The notes below the pieces were generated by a model. That model did no database searches and was not told the origin of the DNA. It saw only the letters and a program-made list of their open reading frames with translations. The position numbers and the translations under genes are program-made. Shown here piece after piece: positions 36,963-48,676 of a stretch of 64,000 nucleotides of DNA. This DNA is from Cerrena zonata (lineage: Eukaryota > Basidiomycota > Agaricomycetes > Polyporales > Cerrenaceae): positions 372,001-436,000 of the forward strand of contig JASBNA010000030.1 in the NCBI GenBank assembly GCA_038087015.1, written 5' to 3'. Positions within the stretch are counted from its first letter, which is position 1; every line of letters begins with the position of its first letter.

Positions 36963-39043
36963 TCATGATTGCATCAACGTCCTTGGATGTACGGCAACAA
37001 CCAAAGCTCCATTCAACACTCCCTCACCCCTCTTCTCAACCCACCTCCCAAACTTCATCTCCTTCCCCACACCCGCCACCAAAAGCAGCGACTTTTCCCC
37101 TTTTCGTCTCGAGGTATTCACATCCACATCATTCCCTCCCTCCTCATCTTCGGCATGATGTGAAGAAACCCAAGTAAACTTGTCGACCTCTTGTCTTTGC
37201 GAACTAAGAATCTGAAGAGTATTCACGACACCTAGTGCAGGTATCGATCCAATTAGGGAGAAGGACCTCAGTTTGGAATCGAGTTTCCAGAATCGGATTT
37301 CACCGTCCCATGAACCAGAGACGAAGAGGTCGGAGTAGCGGAGTGAAGCGAGAGCGGTGATGTACCGGGGTTTTCGGACGATGGGGATTTCAGGGTCATC
37401 TGTGGTTGTTTGGGATTCGTCGAATCCGTGGGCGAGGGCTTGGGTGAAGACGGGCTTTTTTCTTTGGGTTGTCCAAAGACATATTGAGCTATTGGACATC
37501 GTTCAGTATTGAGTATTTCTGTTCGTTTCGAATAAAGCCAATGATATAAAAACGCACCCACTATCACCTCCACTCACGAAGGTATTTTCATCAATCATCG
37601 CCACACACTCAATACTCCCCTCCATAAACTTCTCTTCCTGCTTCCCTTTCCCCTTCCTAGACCTCTCCACACCATCCACATCCATCTCATCATCATTCCC
37701 CGCGAGCACATCCTCCCAACCACTTTTCCCACCTCCTCTGAACACCAACTGACTTTCCTCAGGAATTTTCCAATACCGTACACTCTTGTCTCGTCCACCG
37801 ACACTGACTGCCGTTTCTCGCATGAGAGAGTCGATGGAGAGAACGGGTGCTTGGTGTCCGAAGAGAGTCTCGACGTATCCCATGGTGTTTGGTGAGAGGT
37901 CGAAGAGTTTGAGACTACGGTCGAAGGAACCTGAGTAGAGGTGTCTCGGTGGGGTAATTGTCGATTTTTGTGCCATTTTACGGAATGTGAGTGCCTAGGA
38001 AATAGATAGCAAATACGTTTAGAAGGCTTTCTAGAGAAGAATAAAATCGAAACTCACAGATACGCTGTCTCGATGGCCGCTGAATCCTTTACCCACTCAT
38101 TCTTCTCGACATCCCATACACCTATCCGCCTATCCTTTCCTCCACTCGCCAGTAATTTTCCATCCGGGCTTAAAGCAAGAGCCCAAATTTCGTCGGTGTG
38201 TCCCTGAGGTTCAGGAGCATTAGGATCCGCTCGTGCTTTCCCCTTGCCCTTCTCTGTCGATTTTATTGGTCGCACTTTTCTGAAAATATGCGACTTGCGA
38301 CCAGTATGGAGGTCCCATTTGAAGATAGAGCCGTCCTTTGAGGACGTATACAACCAGCGGGCATCTTCGGAAGCGACTGCTGCTGTGACAGAATAACTAT
38401 GTCCGCGTGTCTTTAGCGTCGGTGTGTTTGAGAAATCATACTACATAAAATAATATTGAGTAAATCAACACCGCCAAGGACCATGTCGTGTACTTACGTT
38501 ATCCGCTACAAAGAGATGTATTTTCCCTGAATGTTCCATGACATCTTGCTTTAGTCTCGCAGAGATGAGCTCTTTGTCAATCTCGGCCGCGTCAAATTCG
38601 CCATCGGCTGTAGAGTAAGACAGATGCGTGCTTTACGTGAGTTTACGGGTTGTACGCAGTAGAGAACGAGGGAGGGGGGATGCAGGTCTAAGAGGGTACA
38701 AAAGCCTACCTAAAGTGAGGTCTTGCTTGACGTTTTCCAAGTACAACTTGGCCAAACGGAGTCGTTTCTCTGCAGGCGTTTCGTCCTCGTCCTCTTCTGC
38801 ACTTTCATAGGCATCTGCGTCTGGAGCCCGCAGGTCCATATCGTCGATATCTCCATCACCATCATCGGAGGTCTGGTCTGAGAGTTCTTCATCTCTTGCA
38901 TTTCGTTTCGACTGTGTTGGGCCCCGTTTCAAGTTGTTTGCGGGTGATCGGGAGGGCTTTTTTGAAGTAGAAGGTCCGTGGTCACTAGAGACATTGCGCT
39001 TCCGTTTTCTGTTCTTGTTGTTGGCAAAGAAGGCGTCGGGCAT
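36963..39043 (-). CDS. RRP9: U3 snoRNP protein Rrp9 (U3-55K), WD40
   Basis: Nucleolar WD40 protein that binds the U3 snoRNA B/C motif during pre-rRNA processing. Exons: 39043-38710, 38607-38498, 38440-38058, 37994-37558 and 37488-36963; about 596 aa. It has a basic NLS (NKNRKRKRNVS), an acidic stretch and KRLRLAKLYLENVKQDLTLA, the Rrp9 signature. WD repeats follow (RWLYTSSKDGSIFKWDLHTG, LLASGGKDRRIGVWDVEKN, LYSGSFDRSLKLFDLS, VSVGGRDKSVRYWKIPEES, FVSGGDSGSICLWTTQRKKP, FVSGSWDGEIRFWKLDS). Exon 3 is one base short: after KNEWVK the expected GFSGHRDSVS is in the next frame, next to the run at 38086-38090. As the gene is probably essential, I read this as a sequence error. Confidence 0.9.
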
Positions 39044-39378
39044 TGTGTGTTATTTGGGAGGACTGAAACCGTTCTTGCAGACTCCTCAAGAGAAGTGATC
39101 GAAAATTTGGAAGGCGCGCACGTGGGAACCCTAACCTAGGTGTAGCGCACAGAGAGTCATTTCAATAATTGACTGCAGCGTGCAGCCTGACTGACATTCC
39201 TGGAGAAGCGTCCCGCTGAGATTTGTTATTGATTGAGTCACGGTCATAGTCCAGACAGGCCAAGGCAAGCGTGCCATGCCCTCCCTCGTTCGTTCCACCC
39301 TCTCGCACAATCGCATCTTCTCAAAATCCCCCATCTACCCCGCATCCCTTTCCCCGAGGAACCAGACTTGCCCATACC
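39044..39378. promoter_or_regulatory. Divergent promoter RRP9 / ALT1
   Basis: About 230-330 bp separates the two divergent start codons, so RRP9 and ALT1 share one compact upstream region. An upstream ATG at 39276 (MPSLVRSTLSHNRIF) begins a peptide resembling a mitochondrial presequence, but it is one base out of frame with ALT1. Confidence 0.55.
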
Positions 39379-41375
39379 ATGCGTTCACTCACCCCCGCAG
39401 ATCTCAATCCTGCCGTCCAGAACGTGCAGTATGCCGTCAGAGGTGAACTCGCCATCAAGGCAGAGGATCTTCGTGCAAAGCTCGAGTCCAAGTCGCATGG
39501 CTTGCCCTTCGAGAGGATCATTAACTCCAACATCGGTAATCCTCAGCAGAAAGGTTTGGATCAACCGCCGATTACCTTTACTAGGCAGGTACGTTGTCGG
39601 GTTCTTCGTTCCACCACTCGTTCTATTCTCTTTCCTATTCTTGGATCCATGAAATGAATCGCAATGCTTGTTGTGTGCTATTATTACACCATTACAGCTT
39701 TTCACAGACGTTCAAGCAGTTCCTTGAATTCAATGTTTCGAGGTTCTATTAATAGAACTGGGTGGCTCGAGGCACACCGACTTTCGGTAATGCCTCCTCA
39801 AGCTTCTAAAAGCCATCCTACGCATTGCAGGCTTGCACTCGTGCTTACACTTGACGTTTGTATGCAATTCCAAAGATGGTAATCCTTCGGCCGAAACGGT
39901 CCTTACTATTCCTTCACCTAATGTCAATAATACAAATTATTGACTCCGTTCACTAATCACTTCATTTCAATCAATCTCTAATACTTGACTCATCTAATTC
40001 ACCTCATGTACTCATTCTACTTTACTTTGACAGATCGCAGCTCTAATGGAGTACCCTCCTCTTGCCGAAGTAGTCAAGGATGTATGGCCTAGTGACGTTA
40101 TTAACCGCGCAAAGGAACTTCAAGCAGAGATCGGCTCCGTTGGTGCATACTCGCACAGTCAAGGTGTTCCTATCATCCGTAGGAGTGTAGCCCAATTTAT
40201 CGAAGGTACATCTCCTTTTCTTCTATCTTTAGCAAACAATTTACTGATCCTTAATTTCTCGAAAACCCCAAAACAATTGACTACTACCACTACTGCTTGG
40301 TAAATTCCAATAAACATCGACAGAACGAGATGGCTACCCCGCAGATCCCGAAGACATCTTCCTCACCGCAGGAGCCTCATCCGGAGTCTCCCTCCTCCTC
40401 AACATGCTCATCACCCCCAACAAAACAGGTGTCCTCATCCCCATCCCTCAATATCCTCTCTACACCGCCGCCCTCGCCCAATTCTCCGGTATCCCCCTCC
40501 CCTACCATCTCTCCGAAGTCGACGGTTGGTCCACCTCCTTGGACGAAATCAAATCCGCCGTTGAGAAAGCAGAGAAAGACGGTGTGGATGCACGGGCGTT
40601 GGTCATCATCAACCCCGGGAACCCAACGGGTGCCCTTTTGGATTGGCGCACGATGGAGAATATCGTAAAGCTGTGTGAAGAACATGGACTCGTCCTCCTC
40701 GCTGATGAAGTGTATCAAAGTAATCTCCATAGCCCAGACACACACCCATTCCATTCATTCAAACAAGTCGTTCGTCGTCTTCATTCCAAAGTCCCCTTAT
40801 TCAGCTTCCACTCCATCTCCAAGGGTGTCACGGGAGAATGCGGTCGTCGGGGCGGATACTTTGAATGCACGAACATTGACCCCGAGGTCCGCGCCCTAAT
40901 CTACAAAATGGTCTCAGTCGGACTGTGTCCCCCTTTGTCTGGCCAAGTCGGTATCGATTGCATGGTCCGTCCACCGAAACCTAACGACCCTTCTTACCCA
41001 TTGTGGAAAAACGAAACAGACAGCACACACGCCGCGCTCGCTTCTCGTACGAAACTCATGGCTCAACGCCTGAATGCCCTCCCCGGGATCTCCTGCGTCA
41101 CCAGTCCTGGAGCTCTTTACCTATTCCCTAAGATCGAGCTTCCTGACTTGGCGGTACAAGAGGCTGAGAAACAGGGTAAAACCCCCGATACGCTTTATGC
41201 GTTGGAGTTGTTGGACCAGACTGGGATCTGTGTTGTACCCGGGAGTGGGTTCGGACAGAAGGATGGGGAACATCATTATAGGTTGACTTGTTTGTGTCCG
41301 GGTGTGGAGGACTATGTGGATGCGCTTGAGAGTTTCCATTTGAAGTTTTTGAAGAAGTATGGGGCGGAGGTTTGA
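39379..41375 (+). CDS. ALT1: Alanine aminotransferase
   Basis: PLP-dependent alanine:2-oxoglutarate aminotransferase linking alanine and pyruvate metabolism. Exons 39379-39588, 40034-40205 and 40324-41375 encode 477 aa. Conserved parts: NPAVQNVQYAVRGELAIKAE, FERIINSNIGNPQQKGLDQP, DPEDIFLTAGASSGVSLLLN, VIINPGNPTGALL, VLLADEVYQ, and the PLP lysine in FHSISKGVTGECGRRGGYFE. The C-terminus ends HLKFLKKYGAEV. Starting at 39379 gives a cytosolic form. A mitochondrial leader could begin at 39276 if one base in the A/C runs at 39323-39332 is spurious. Intron 1 is long for this genome (445 nt). Confidence 0.93.
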
Positions 41376-41954
41376 GGTCGTTGTTAGATCTCGGGTTACG
41401 TTAGAAAGTAGAACATACGGAACACTAAAAGAACTGCTTGGGTCTATCGTCGAACTATTTCTTGCTAGTTACATAGTAGATACACATCACTTACCACTAC
41501 TCACACATTCAATTCAATCACAACTTGGCATTTGAAACCTCAACAGAAGAAAAAATGGTTATTATGGGGACGGAGCACACTACAATTGCATTTGGTTAGA
41601 GATTTACTACATATACATTCAAAAGTGACTTTACAATTTCGTTTCTTTACTATATTTATGTCGTCCTTCAACGGAAGAAAATAGAACAAACGGAAGGAGA
41701 ACGTAGGAACAGGAAGAGTTCGTCATGTATGACAAACCGACCTATGTCCCGAGAAAGTAGAAAATATAAACAGAGAAGAAAAATCAAAAATAGACAGAGA
41801 AAAGAAATTCTGACACGAGAACGTAACATAGAGTACGTCAGCGCAAGAATAGATACGAGAAAAAATAGTCAAATGAGGTATCATGGTCAATCGAGAGTAG
41901 TATCGAGAACATCAGTCATCAACAAAGAATGTCAGAAACAAGGGTAGGAATAAA
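41376..41954. other. Intergenic, convergent 3' ends
   Basis: 3' flanks of ALT1 (+) and the copper-fist gene (-). 41.7-41.9 kb is strongly purine-rich (A/G) on the plus strand. No gene. Confidence 0.6.
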
Positions 41955-44182
41955 TCAAGAAGAATAAAATATATCGTATCCATCAGGTTGAGAACTCAAC
42001 GTCCGAAATTGGGTACTAGGATCAGAAAACGTAGGAGACGAACGATCATAAGCAGCAGGAACAGAAGAAGAAGAAGAAGGTATCTGGGCCGGGGGTTGTG
42101 GCGAGCCCGAAGTGGAAATATTCTGTAAACCAGAACAGCAGGAACTTAACACCTGAGGATCAGCCGCAGCATAATCGTATTCGGAGGAAGTGGGGGAGTG
42201 ACTGGCAACCGAGCCTGAAGTGCGAGATGAAGTGGAAGAGGCTCGGCTTACGGTTGCACGATGGGTGGTTAAGGAAGGGTCGCTCCACTGTCCGAAATAG
42301 CCGGATTGAGAATGGGAAGAAGAACTCGAGGCCACGTTGTGTCCTTGTCCACCTTGACCATACGACGTCGATCCTGATCCTGACCCACCAGCTCCCCCAC
42401 TAGGTGGACTCCTCCTCCTATGGTGTCCGTGATTACTCGGTCCACAACATGATTGGCGTTCACCAGAGACGGCAAACGTCACCGTCCGGTCCCCTTCTTC
42501 ATGACTACATTCTGGGCATTGACATCCCTGACAACAGCCACAACAGTCTGCCGCACATAGACACATGCCTGCTGGGCATTTGCATCGACCGCCACAACAC
42601 TCCTCTGGAGCAGGGGAAGCTTGAGCAGCTTGGTTCTGGAGGTTAGACCAGAGAGCATACGATTGCCAGAGAGCGGGGTTGAAAGGCATGCTTTGTTGAG
42701 TATCGGTAGGTGGGGCGTTGGAAGGCTGCTGAGTTTGAGTGTATTGTTGTTGTGACTGCTGTTGCTGTTGTTGAGGTTGTTCAGAAGCACCGGGGGCATT
42801 GTCGAGCATGGAGGATAACTGACGCAACCAATCATCGATATGTTCAGGGAACTCGAGTTGCGCCAATTGGTCATTACTGAGAGCAGCGGGGGACGTCGGA
42901 AGATTGGGATTAAACAATCCACAATTGGCGCATGCAAAGCAAGCGCCAGGATTATTGCAAGCGTCGTAGGGGGCAGTAGAATCAAACGTGGGTCCACGGT
43001 GTATGACGCAAGCGGGGCAAGAACAGTTAGGTCCGCAGCTACAGAGATTAGGGCCCGAACTACCCATCGAGTTCTCGAAGAAGCTCGGACCTAGATCAGC
43101 CCACGCCGTATCATCGGGGCGATCAAACATCCCATTTGACATGGACGTAGGCGATGGTTCGTGGACAGACGACTCAGTAGATGAAGGGTGATATGCTGGA
43201 CCTGAAGCCTCGACACCATGGGCGTATTCATATGCACGCCCATAAGGGCTATATAAATTGTGATTATGATGACGGGGAGGGTGAGGTGAAGGATGTGATG
43301 AAGGGGAAGCGCGATGAGCGGAGGAAGAGGTAGAAGTTGGGGATGGGGGGCGTTGGGAAGATGGACGAGGAAGAACGGGGCGATGACCGCCTGTATTTGC
43401 AAGGTCAACAAGACCAGCTGGACGTGAGACAGGTGCGGCGAGTTCGTCGTCCGGCTGGATGGTGTTGCCCTCTGCTTGGGCGGGTGTCCTTCGCGCTTGA
43501 GTTTTGCTGAGTCTCCGAGAGACAGGAACGCGCGGCGTACAACAATTGCATGAGCCTATAGACTGGCAATTGCATCCACTCGTCGATAATGCTATACGTA
43601 ACGACAGAATGTTGATTATATGCGCACGGAAAGGGTCATTAATGACACTTACCGCTACTCCGTTCGGAGTCGGAGCCTTCAGAGTAAAGTTGGGTTGCGA
43701 CCGACGCTTCCATGGCTTCCCTGGACAAGCCAGCGGGAAACGCGGCGCTCACCGGGACCTTGGGAGCACCTAGGGTGTCCACAACCAAAGCAAACCTTAA
43801 CAGTCAGCTGAAGCTCCTGAGGGAGGCGAAGGAAAGAGACATCACACCTCTCGAGGGGCCTTCTCCAACGTCATCTTTATGTTCGCAGACACATTTGACA
43901 TGGACCTGTCTTGTTTTTCGGAGCTCGCGACAGTGCTCGCATTGAGTCACTGGACGGCCCTTTTTCTTGATTTCGAAAAGGGGACGGTCGGTGTGTTTGC
44001 AAGTCGACGACCGGTGCCCCTTGATGCATGTCTCACTGTAGGAGATAACGCTTCAGTGGGGACAAGCGCAGAGGGGATGCCTGAGCAGCATACCAAGCGT
44101 ATTTCTTGTCGCCTACAAAAACCTGGGGGACGGTCAGACGAGGAGCTAAGAGGGGAAGGACAAACAGTGCTCGACGAACCAT
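41955..44182 (-). CDS. Copper-fist transcription factor (Ace1/Mac1/Cuf1-like)
   Basis: Nuclear copper-responsive regulator, 657 aa. Exons: 44182-44180 (the ATG alone), 44122-44094, 44035-43848, 43769-43653 and 43591-41955; phases agree. The N-terminal copper fist is complete: VFVGDKKYACETCIKGHRS, STCKHTDRPLFEIKKKGRP, then CEHCRELRKTRQVHVKCVC, with the zinc Cys/His set and the RGHR/GRP-type DNA-contact region (KKKGRP). Further Cys clusters lie downstream: SGCNCQSIGSCNCC, CSCGPNCSCPAC and CCGGRCKCPAGMCLCAADCC, likely Cu(I)-thiolate sites. Gln-rich and Ser-rich stretches surround them. The protein should switch genes for copper uptake or detoxification; which one cannot be told from sequence. 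Confidence 0.9.
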
Positions 44183-45992
44183 TGTTGCTTTGGGGTGTAA
44201 AAAATTGTTTTCAGTAGATAGAGTTGTAGCACGTCCCGGATGCGCTGTGGGAGACAGGAGGCCTCCCTGGCCCCCGCGACGCCGACACTGGCGTTACTGC
44301 GAGACTGGCGACGCTATGTGCGGGAGCCTGTGTATGTTTATAAAACTCATGGGCAGTGTTTTTATACGGGGGGAGGACGAGGGAGAGGGTGGCGAGGACT
44401 GGGATGGATTTATATGTTTCTGTCACAGTGCTATCCTAGAACGCTCTGTCGGAACAGCCGGATCGACGTGTCACAGCGGTCACAAAGTCACGTGAGCGCA
44501 TCCCGCGACGCGTTCAAGTCGCAAAATTCGCGCTACATGAGGCTGTTGCCTGCAATCGCCAGACGTTGCCACCCTCCCATCCCATGCTGATGCAGATGGC
44601 AGACTCCCTCCCCCCCGGCTCTCCCATCCCCCGTGGCCACCGTTGTTCGAGAAATCCTTCCCGCTCATTTTCCCCCTCCAGCTCCTCGACGACGTTCACG
44701 ATAGGGTATCTGCATTCCCGGACAGCCTCATCATCACGCATGCATACGCCCTTCTCTGATCTTTCGAGAACACCCCAAACGCCACAAATAGCGTCTCGAG
44801 TACTCTAGTAAATACCGTCTGCAGAGATCGTGAATTTCCTGTATTCCGCCGTGCCCTCATCCCGCACCCCCAGACCGGCAACTTGTATTTTGGCAGATGA
44901 GATGCTTCTTCTACATCAGTCCAGGTATGCCCGATGAATGGACATCGAATATCGGACGTTTTCTTCTGTGATGCTTCGACATGAGGTAGGCTCTTCACAC
45001 TCCTGGCAGAACTCTAAGAACGTATCAGCTCCTTGCCCCCCCTCCTCATCGCGCTTCACCCAAAATACTCAGAGTTCACTGCGATCGCCGATCCGAAGAT
45101 TTCCTTTCTCTTTTCCGACTTGCATAGATCTCCCGCCCCAGTTTCTATCGTAGCAAATCATCCCCAGGTCAAGTGCCCCTCCCTCGCCAATTCCTGTATC
45201 TACACCTCCACTAGAGTTCACCGGCGTGTTGCAACCAAAGTTCGAAACGTGTCTGCTTGCATAGTAGCACGGATCTTGAACCCATTCCTGTCTGTACTCA
45301 ATTGGCGGAGCTCCCCTCCACTGATAAGCATAGTACATATCCGGTCTCTACCAGAGGATCCCATAGCTAGCTAATGACATTACCTCCGGGGCGCCAGGAT
45401 GGGAGTGGCTATATGCTGCTGCTGTATTGGTAGGCACTTGACACGCCCTGTGCTCCGCAGCAAGAACCCTTCGCGTGCGTTTTGTACCTTGTTAAACTTT
45501 ATGCTCCCCGCTACTCGGGTTCACTCACTCATCTCAGATTTCCACATTTCCTTCTGCTCTTCGTGAGTAAAAACCCATCTTCCCTAAATTGTGTGCCGTG
45601 AGAATATTGACGTCATTTTCCATACTCAAGTTCTTTGCTGTTCCATCGTGCTGTTTATGATCTCATTCCAACACGACGCATGGTTCGTGTTTTACCTCTG
45701 TACTCGGTGATACACCCCATGATCTATAATGCAATATCTCCCATCATAATTTCTGGAGACAAGTCGTGCTTCGATAATATCGATCTGACGGACTTATTGT
45801 CCCGAGAATTGTTAAAACGTCATCGCAGCAACAACTCATACCTCGGGCATCATAGGCGTGTTTTATTGGTTCGAACACTGACCCTTCTATAGAAGGGGAC
45901 ATTCAAACATTGCATTCACAACCGATATCTACTTTAACCGAACCTATACAGACCGCCACTACGCCAGTCAGCCACAACATGTTTGCCTCGTC

Positions 45993-46077
45993 ACTTGAGG
46001 TTCGCGTCGTTAGTTTCCCCCTCGTCCGAAGACGAGAGGTACTTATCTCGGGGGCCACGAAAAGGCCGACGCTGGAC
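45993..46077. repeat. Imperfect direct repeat, copy 1
   Basis: Begins CTTGAGGTTCGCGTCGTTAG and contains GGGGGCCACGAAAAGGCC. It is the most diverged of three copies of a roughly 70-85 bp unit; on the minus strand it reads RRPFRGPRDKYL then ETNDANLK. Confidence 0.6.
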
Positions 46078-46196
46078 TTTATCTTGCTTGCCCTCCCCGA
46101 GAACGGAGAAACCACCTACCTTGTATCCCAGCAGCATCTTGAGGTACCGAGCGGTGGATGGTATCTTGAGGCAAGCCGCGACTTCGCGATAAACAT

Positions 46197-46267
46197 CTTG
46201 AGGTTTGTGACGTTAGTTTCCTCCGAAGAGTACTTATCCCAGGGGCCACGAAAAGGCCGGCACAGGA
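46197..46267. repeat. Imperfect direct repeat, copy 2
   Basis: Begins CTTGAGGTTTGTGACGTTAG and contains GTACTTATCCCAGGGGCCAC. Minus-strand reading: LCRPFRGPWDKYSS then ETNVTNLK. It starts about 204 bp after copy 1. Confidence 0.65.
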
Positions 46268-46379
46268 CACCCCGCTTGTAGGATGCCCACCCCAGGACCC
46301 TGTAAAGCAAAAGACATGAGTAGCAAAAGATGGATCGAGATGTAGGCTACAAAGCGCAGAAGCAACATGATTGGCGGGT

Positions 46380-46463
46380 CTTGAGGTTTGTGCTGTTGGT
46401 TTCCATCCTCGCGCAGGCCAGGGAGTACTTATCCCAGGGGCCACGTAAAGGCCAGCACAGGAG
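46380..46463. repeat. Imperfect direct repeat, copy 3
   Basis: Begins CTTGAGGTTTGTGCTGTTGG and contains GTACTTATCCCAGGGGCCAC and GCCAGCACAGGA. Minus-strand reading: LCWPLRGPWDKYSL then ETNSTNLK. It starts about 183 bp after copy 2. Confidence 0.65.
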
Positions 46464-47519
46464 GCCTTTGAACTTGACGGCGCCCTCCCCGGGTTCGAAG
46501 GGGTGCCCACACATGGGGAATGTGGACACCTTCTCACTCACGTATGATCCTATGTTGGTGTCACCAGAGGCATGTCCTCGAGGTGTTGCGGGTGACACCA
46601 TGTACGGCGTTGAAGAGGAAAGATGGGCGAGATGGTGGTGGTTGAAGAGGAAGAAGGGATGAAGTTGAACTTGGGCGGGCGGGTCACTTTATATCTACAG
46701 GCTCGGGGCTGACCGATCGAGGGCTGACAGTGTTTGAACTACGATGTAGAAGCAGCGGGGGATCTTCTGTTGCTTACATCATTCCCTCCCCCCATACAGT
46801 GCTTCTAAGTCGGGCAGGAGAAATATTCAGACCTCGGTGTCCTTGCCACGGTTGGCGTTGGTTCATCTGTCTAAATCTTCCTCAGAGTGTACACCAACTC
46901 GGGCCTCGTTCAAACAAGATACCCTCGATATAGATTCATCAAGTACCTCTGTACACATCTCGACTACCCTCAGCCCTCCGTCGTTGTATCATTGTGACTG
47001 AAGCACGTAGTATATTCCATACTGTACTATAATATATTTCACCCTAATGTTATATCTACGTTGATATAAATAAGTAACACTACTATCTCTTTACCTCAAG
47101 AGAAGCACTATAAAACACTCGGTACCGACACTTAAACCGCATACATCTAGACGTTTGGACCTGACCGCATTTTGATCCCCTTCGCTTCCGGGGAATTCGA
47201 ATCTTTGATCGACGTCATCATCATTGTTTTGCACAGACACCGATCACTAGCATCACCTCGAACATTCTCCAAATCTCTAGTTTGCTACATATTCATCTCT
47301 TAGCGAAATAAGTACTTTTGATACGACAATCAACTACCGGCCACCTATTGATTCGCCCACTACCGCGACACCCCTTGGAACTTGTCTCATCCCAGCCCAG
47401 GCGTAACTGCCACCGATTCGGATCTACACAAGTTTCCCAGCTCAACTTAACTCTCTTCCTACCCTCCATCGTTATCCCTACATTCATAACTGCAAACGAA
47501 AAAAGACGCGTTCTCCAAG

Positions 47520-48351
47520 ATGTTTGGATGTGTAGTAGCTGGCCGACTTTTACAAACAGAGCTTCGGCAGATTGACGAGACACATGCTGCGTTCGAGCTT
47601 CCTTCTGCAGAACAGATCAATCATGTTTGTGTGTTCCTGCTAGGAAATAGTGAGTTTCTTCGACTACTTTACTCGAAGACTTTCGTCGTATTTGTTTCTC
47701 TGTTGAATTTTATGTGGCCGACACAAAAACCTTGTAGATGTGATCACTGACTTCTCTTGATCCTTTTCTAGTCCCTTTCCCTGAAGGATATGGCGCCTCA
47801 GTGCACCTCTTCTGGCCCGGAAAGGGTTTCCAATTCCTCGGAATGTAAGTCCAAATCCTCCCCCAACCCAAATTCTGACACTCACCCCTATACCTTCCAG
47901 GCTCTCCAACGAAAAGCCTTCAGCAATATTCCGCCTGCGAGGCGCATACACCGCCCAATCCACCAACACCCACGCCGGCAGCGTCTTCAGCGGTGCCAGC
48001 ACCCCCACCGGGACCACCGAAAGTGTTACAGCCATCCTCGGAATCGCCATCGAACCTCTCACCGCTATCCAACAACAAATGGCTACCCTCCCTAGTTCGA
48101 TGAATGCGTCGGTGTCTGCTGTAGTGACAAGGAGCAATACACCTTCAATCGGTGGTGGGGCGGCGGGGGACGCGACGGTGTTGGCGGAGAAGGTGGTGAA
48201 GCATTTGTTCAATTATTTGTCGAGTTTTGCACAGAGTGCGAGTGCGATGACGCCTGAGACGCCTATTCCGATGGCGATGATTTTGAAGTGGTATGAGAAT
48301 TTCGTGGCGAAACTTAGGGCGGGAGGGGCTGGTTTTTTGGATAATCAGTAG
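47520..48351 (+). CDS. OPI10: Hikeshi/Opi10 family protein (DUF775)
   Basis: Orthologue of Hikeshi/Opi10, the carrier that brings Hsp70 into the nucleus under heat stress. Exons 47520-47649, 47772-47844 and 47901-48351 give 217 aa, close to the family length. It starts MFGCVVAGRLLQT and has INHVCVFLLG, IPFPEGYGASVHLFWPGKGF and MLSNEKPSAIFRLRG, all family hallmarks. The C-terminal domain ends PMAMILKWYENFVAKLRAG and FLDNQ. The middle is Ser/Thr-rich. It converges on HMGCL, 325 bp away. Confidence 0.95.
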
Positions 48352-48676
48352 ATGTTGTGTGTGGTGTGTTTCTTCCTCTTCCCTTCCCTCTCCGAAAGCT
48401 ACGTTTGGGTTTGGTTTGTGATAGTGGCATCGGATGCTGATTTATTGGGTCTCAAGTCTTCGAGAAGTCAAGAACATATTGTATTTTTAGTATAGTCATG
48501 ACATAATTTGTAGCGTTGCAATGTGACCGGTGCTTGTTTTCTCTCTCTTCAATCCAAGACCGAAGGAGCTGAACGGATCTGAATGACATTGAAATTCCAT
48601 GGTATATCCAAAATTCGAGTATGCCTAAAAATACAGTATTGCACAAATCGTCCATATCCTCCCAAACCCAACGACA
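48352..48676. other. Intergenic, convergent 3' ends
   Basis: 3' UTRs of OPI10 (+) and HMGCL (-). Nothing else seen. Confidence 0.65.

Larger units (their letters stand above)
44183..47519. other. Gene-poor interval with diverged repeats
   Basis: About 3.3 kb between the copper-fist start and OPI10 start. Besides three imperfect direct repeats (45993-46463) I see only short ORFs. Peptides at 44.57-44.81 kb (+) and 45069-45338 (-) look somewhat protein-like but lack splice partners or recognisable domains. Confidence 0.45.
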
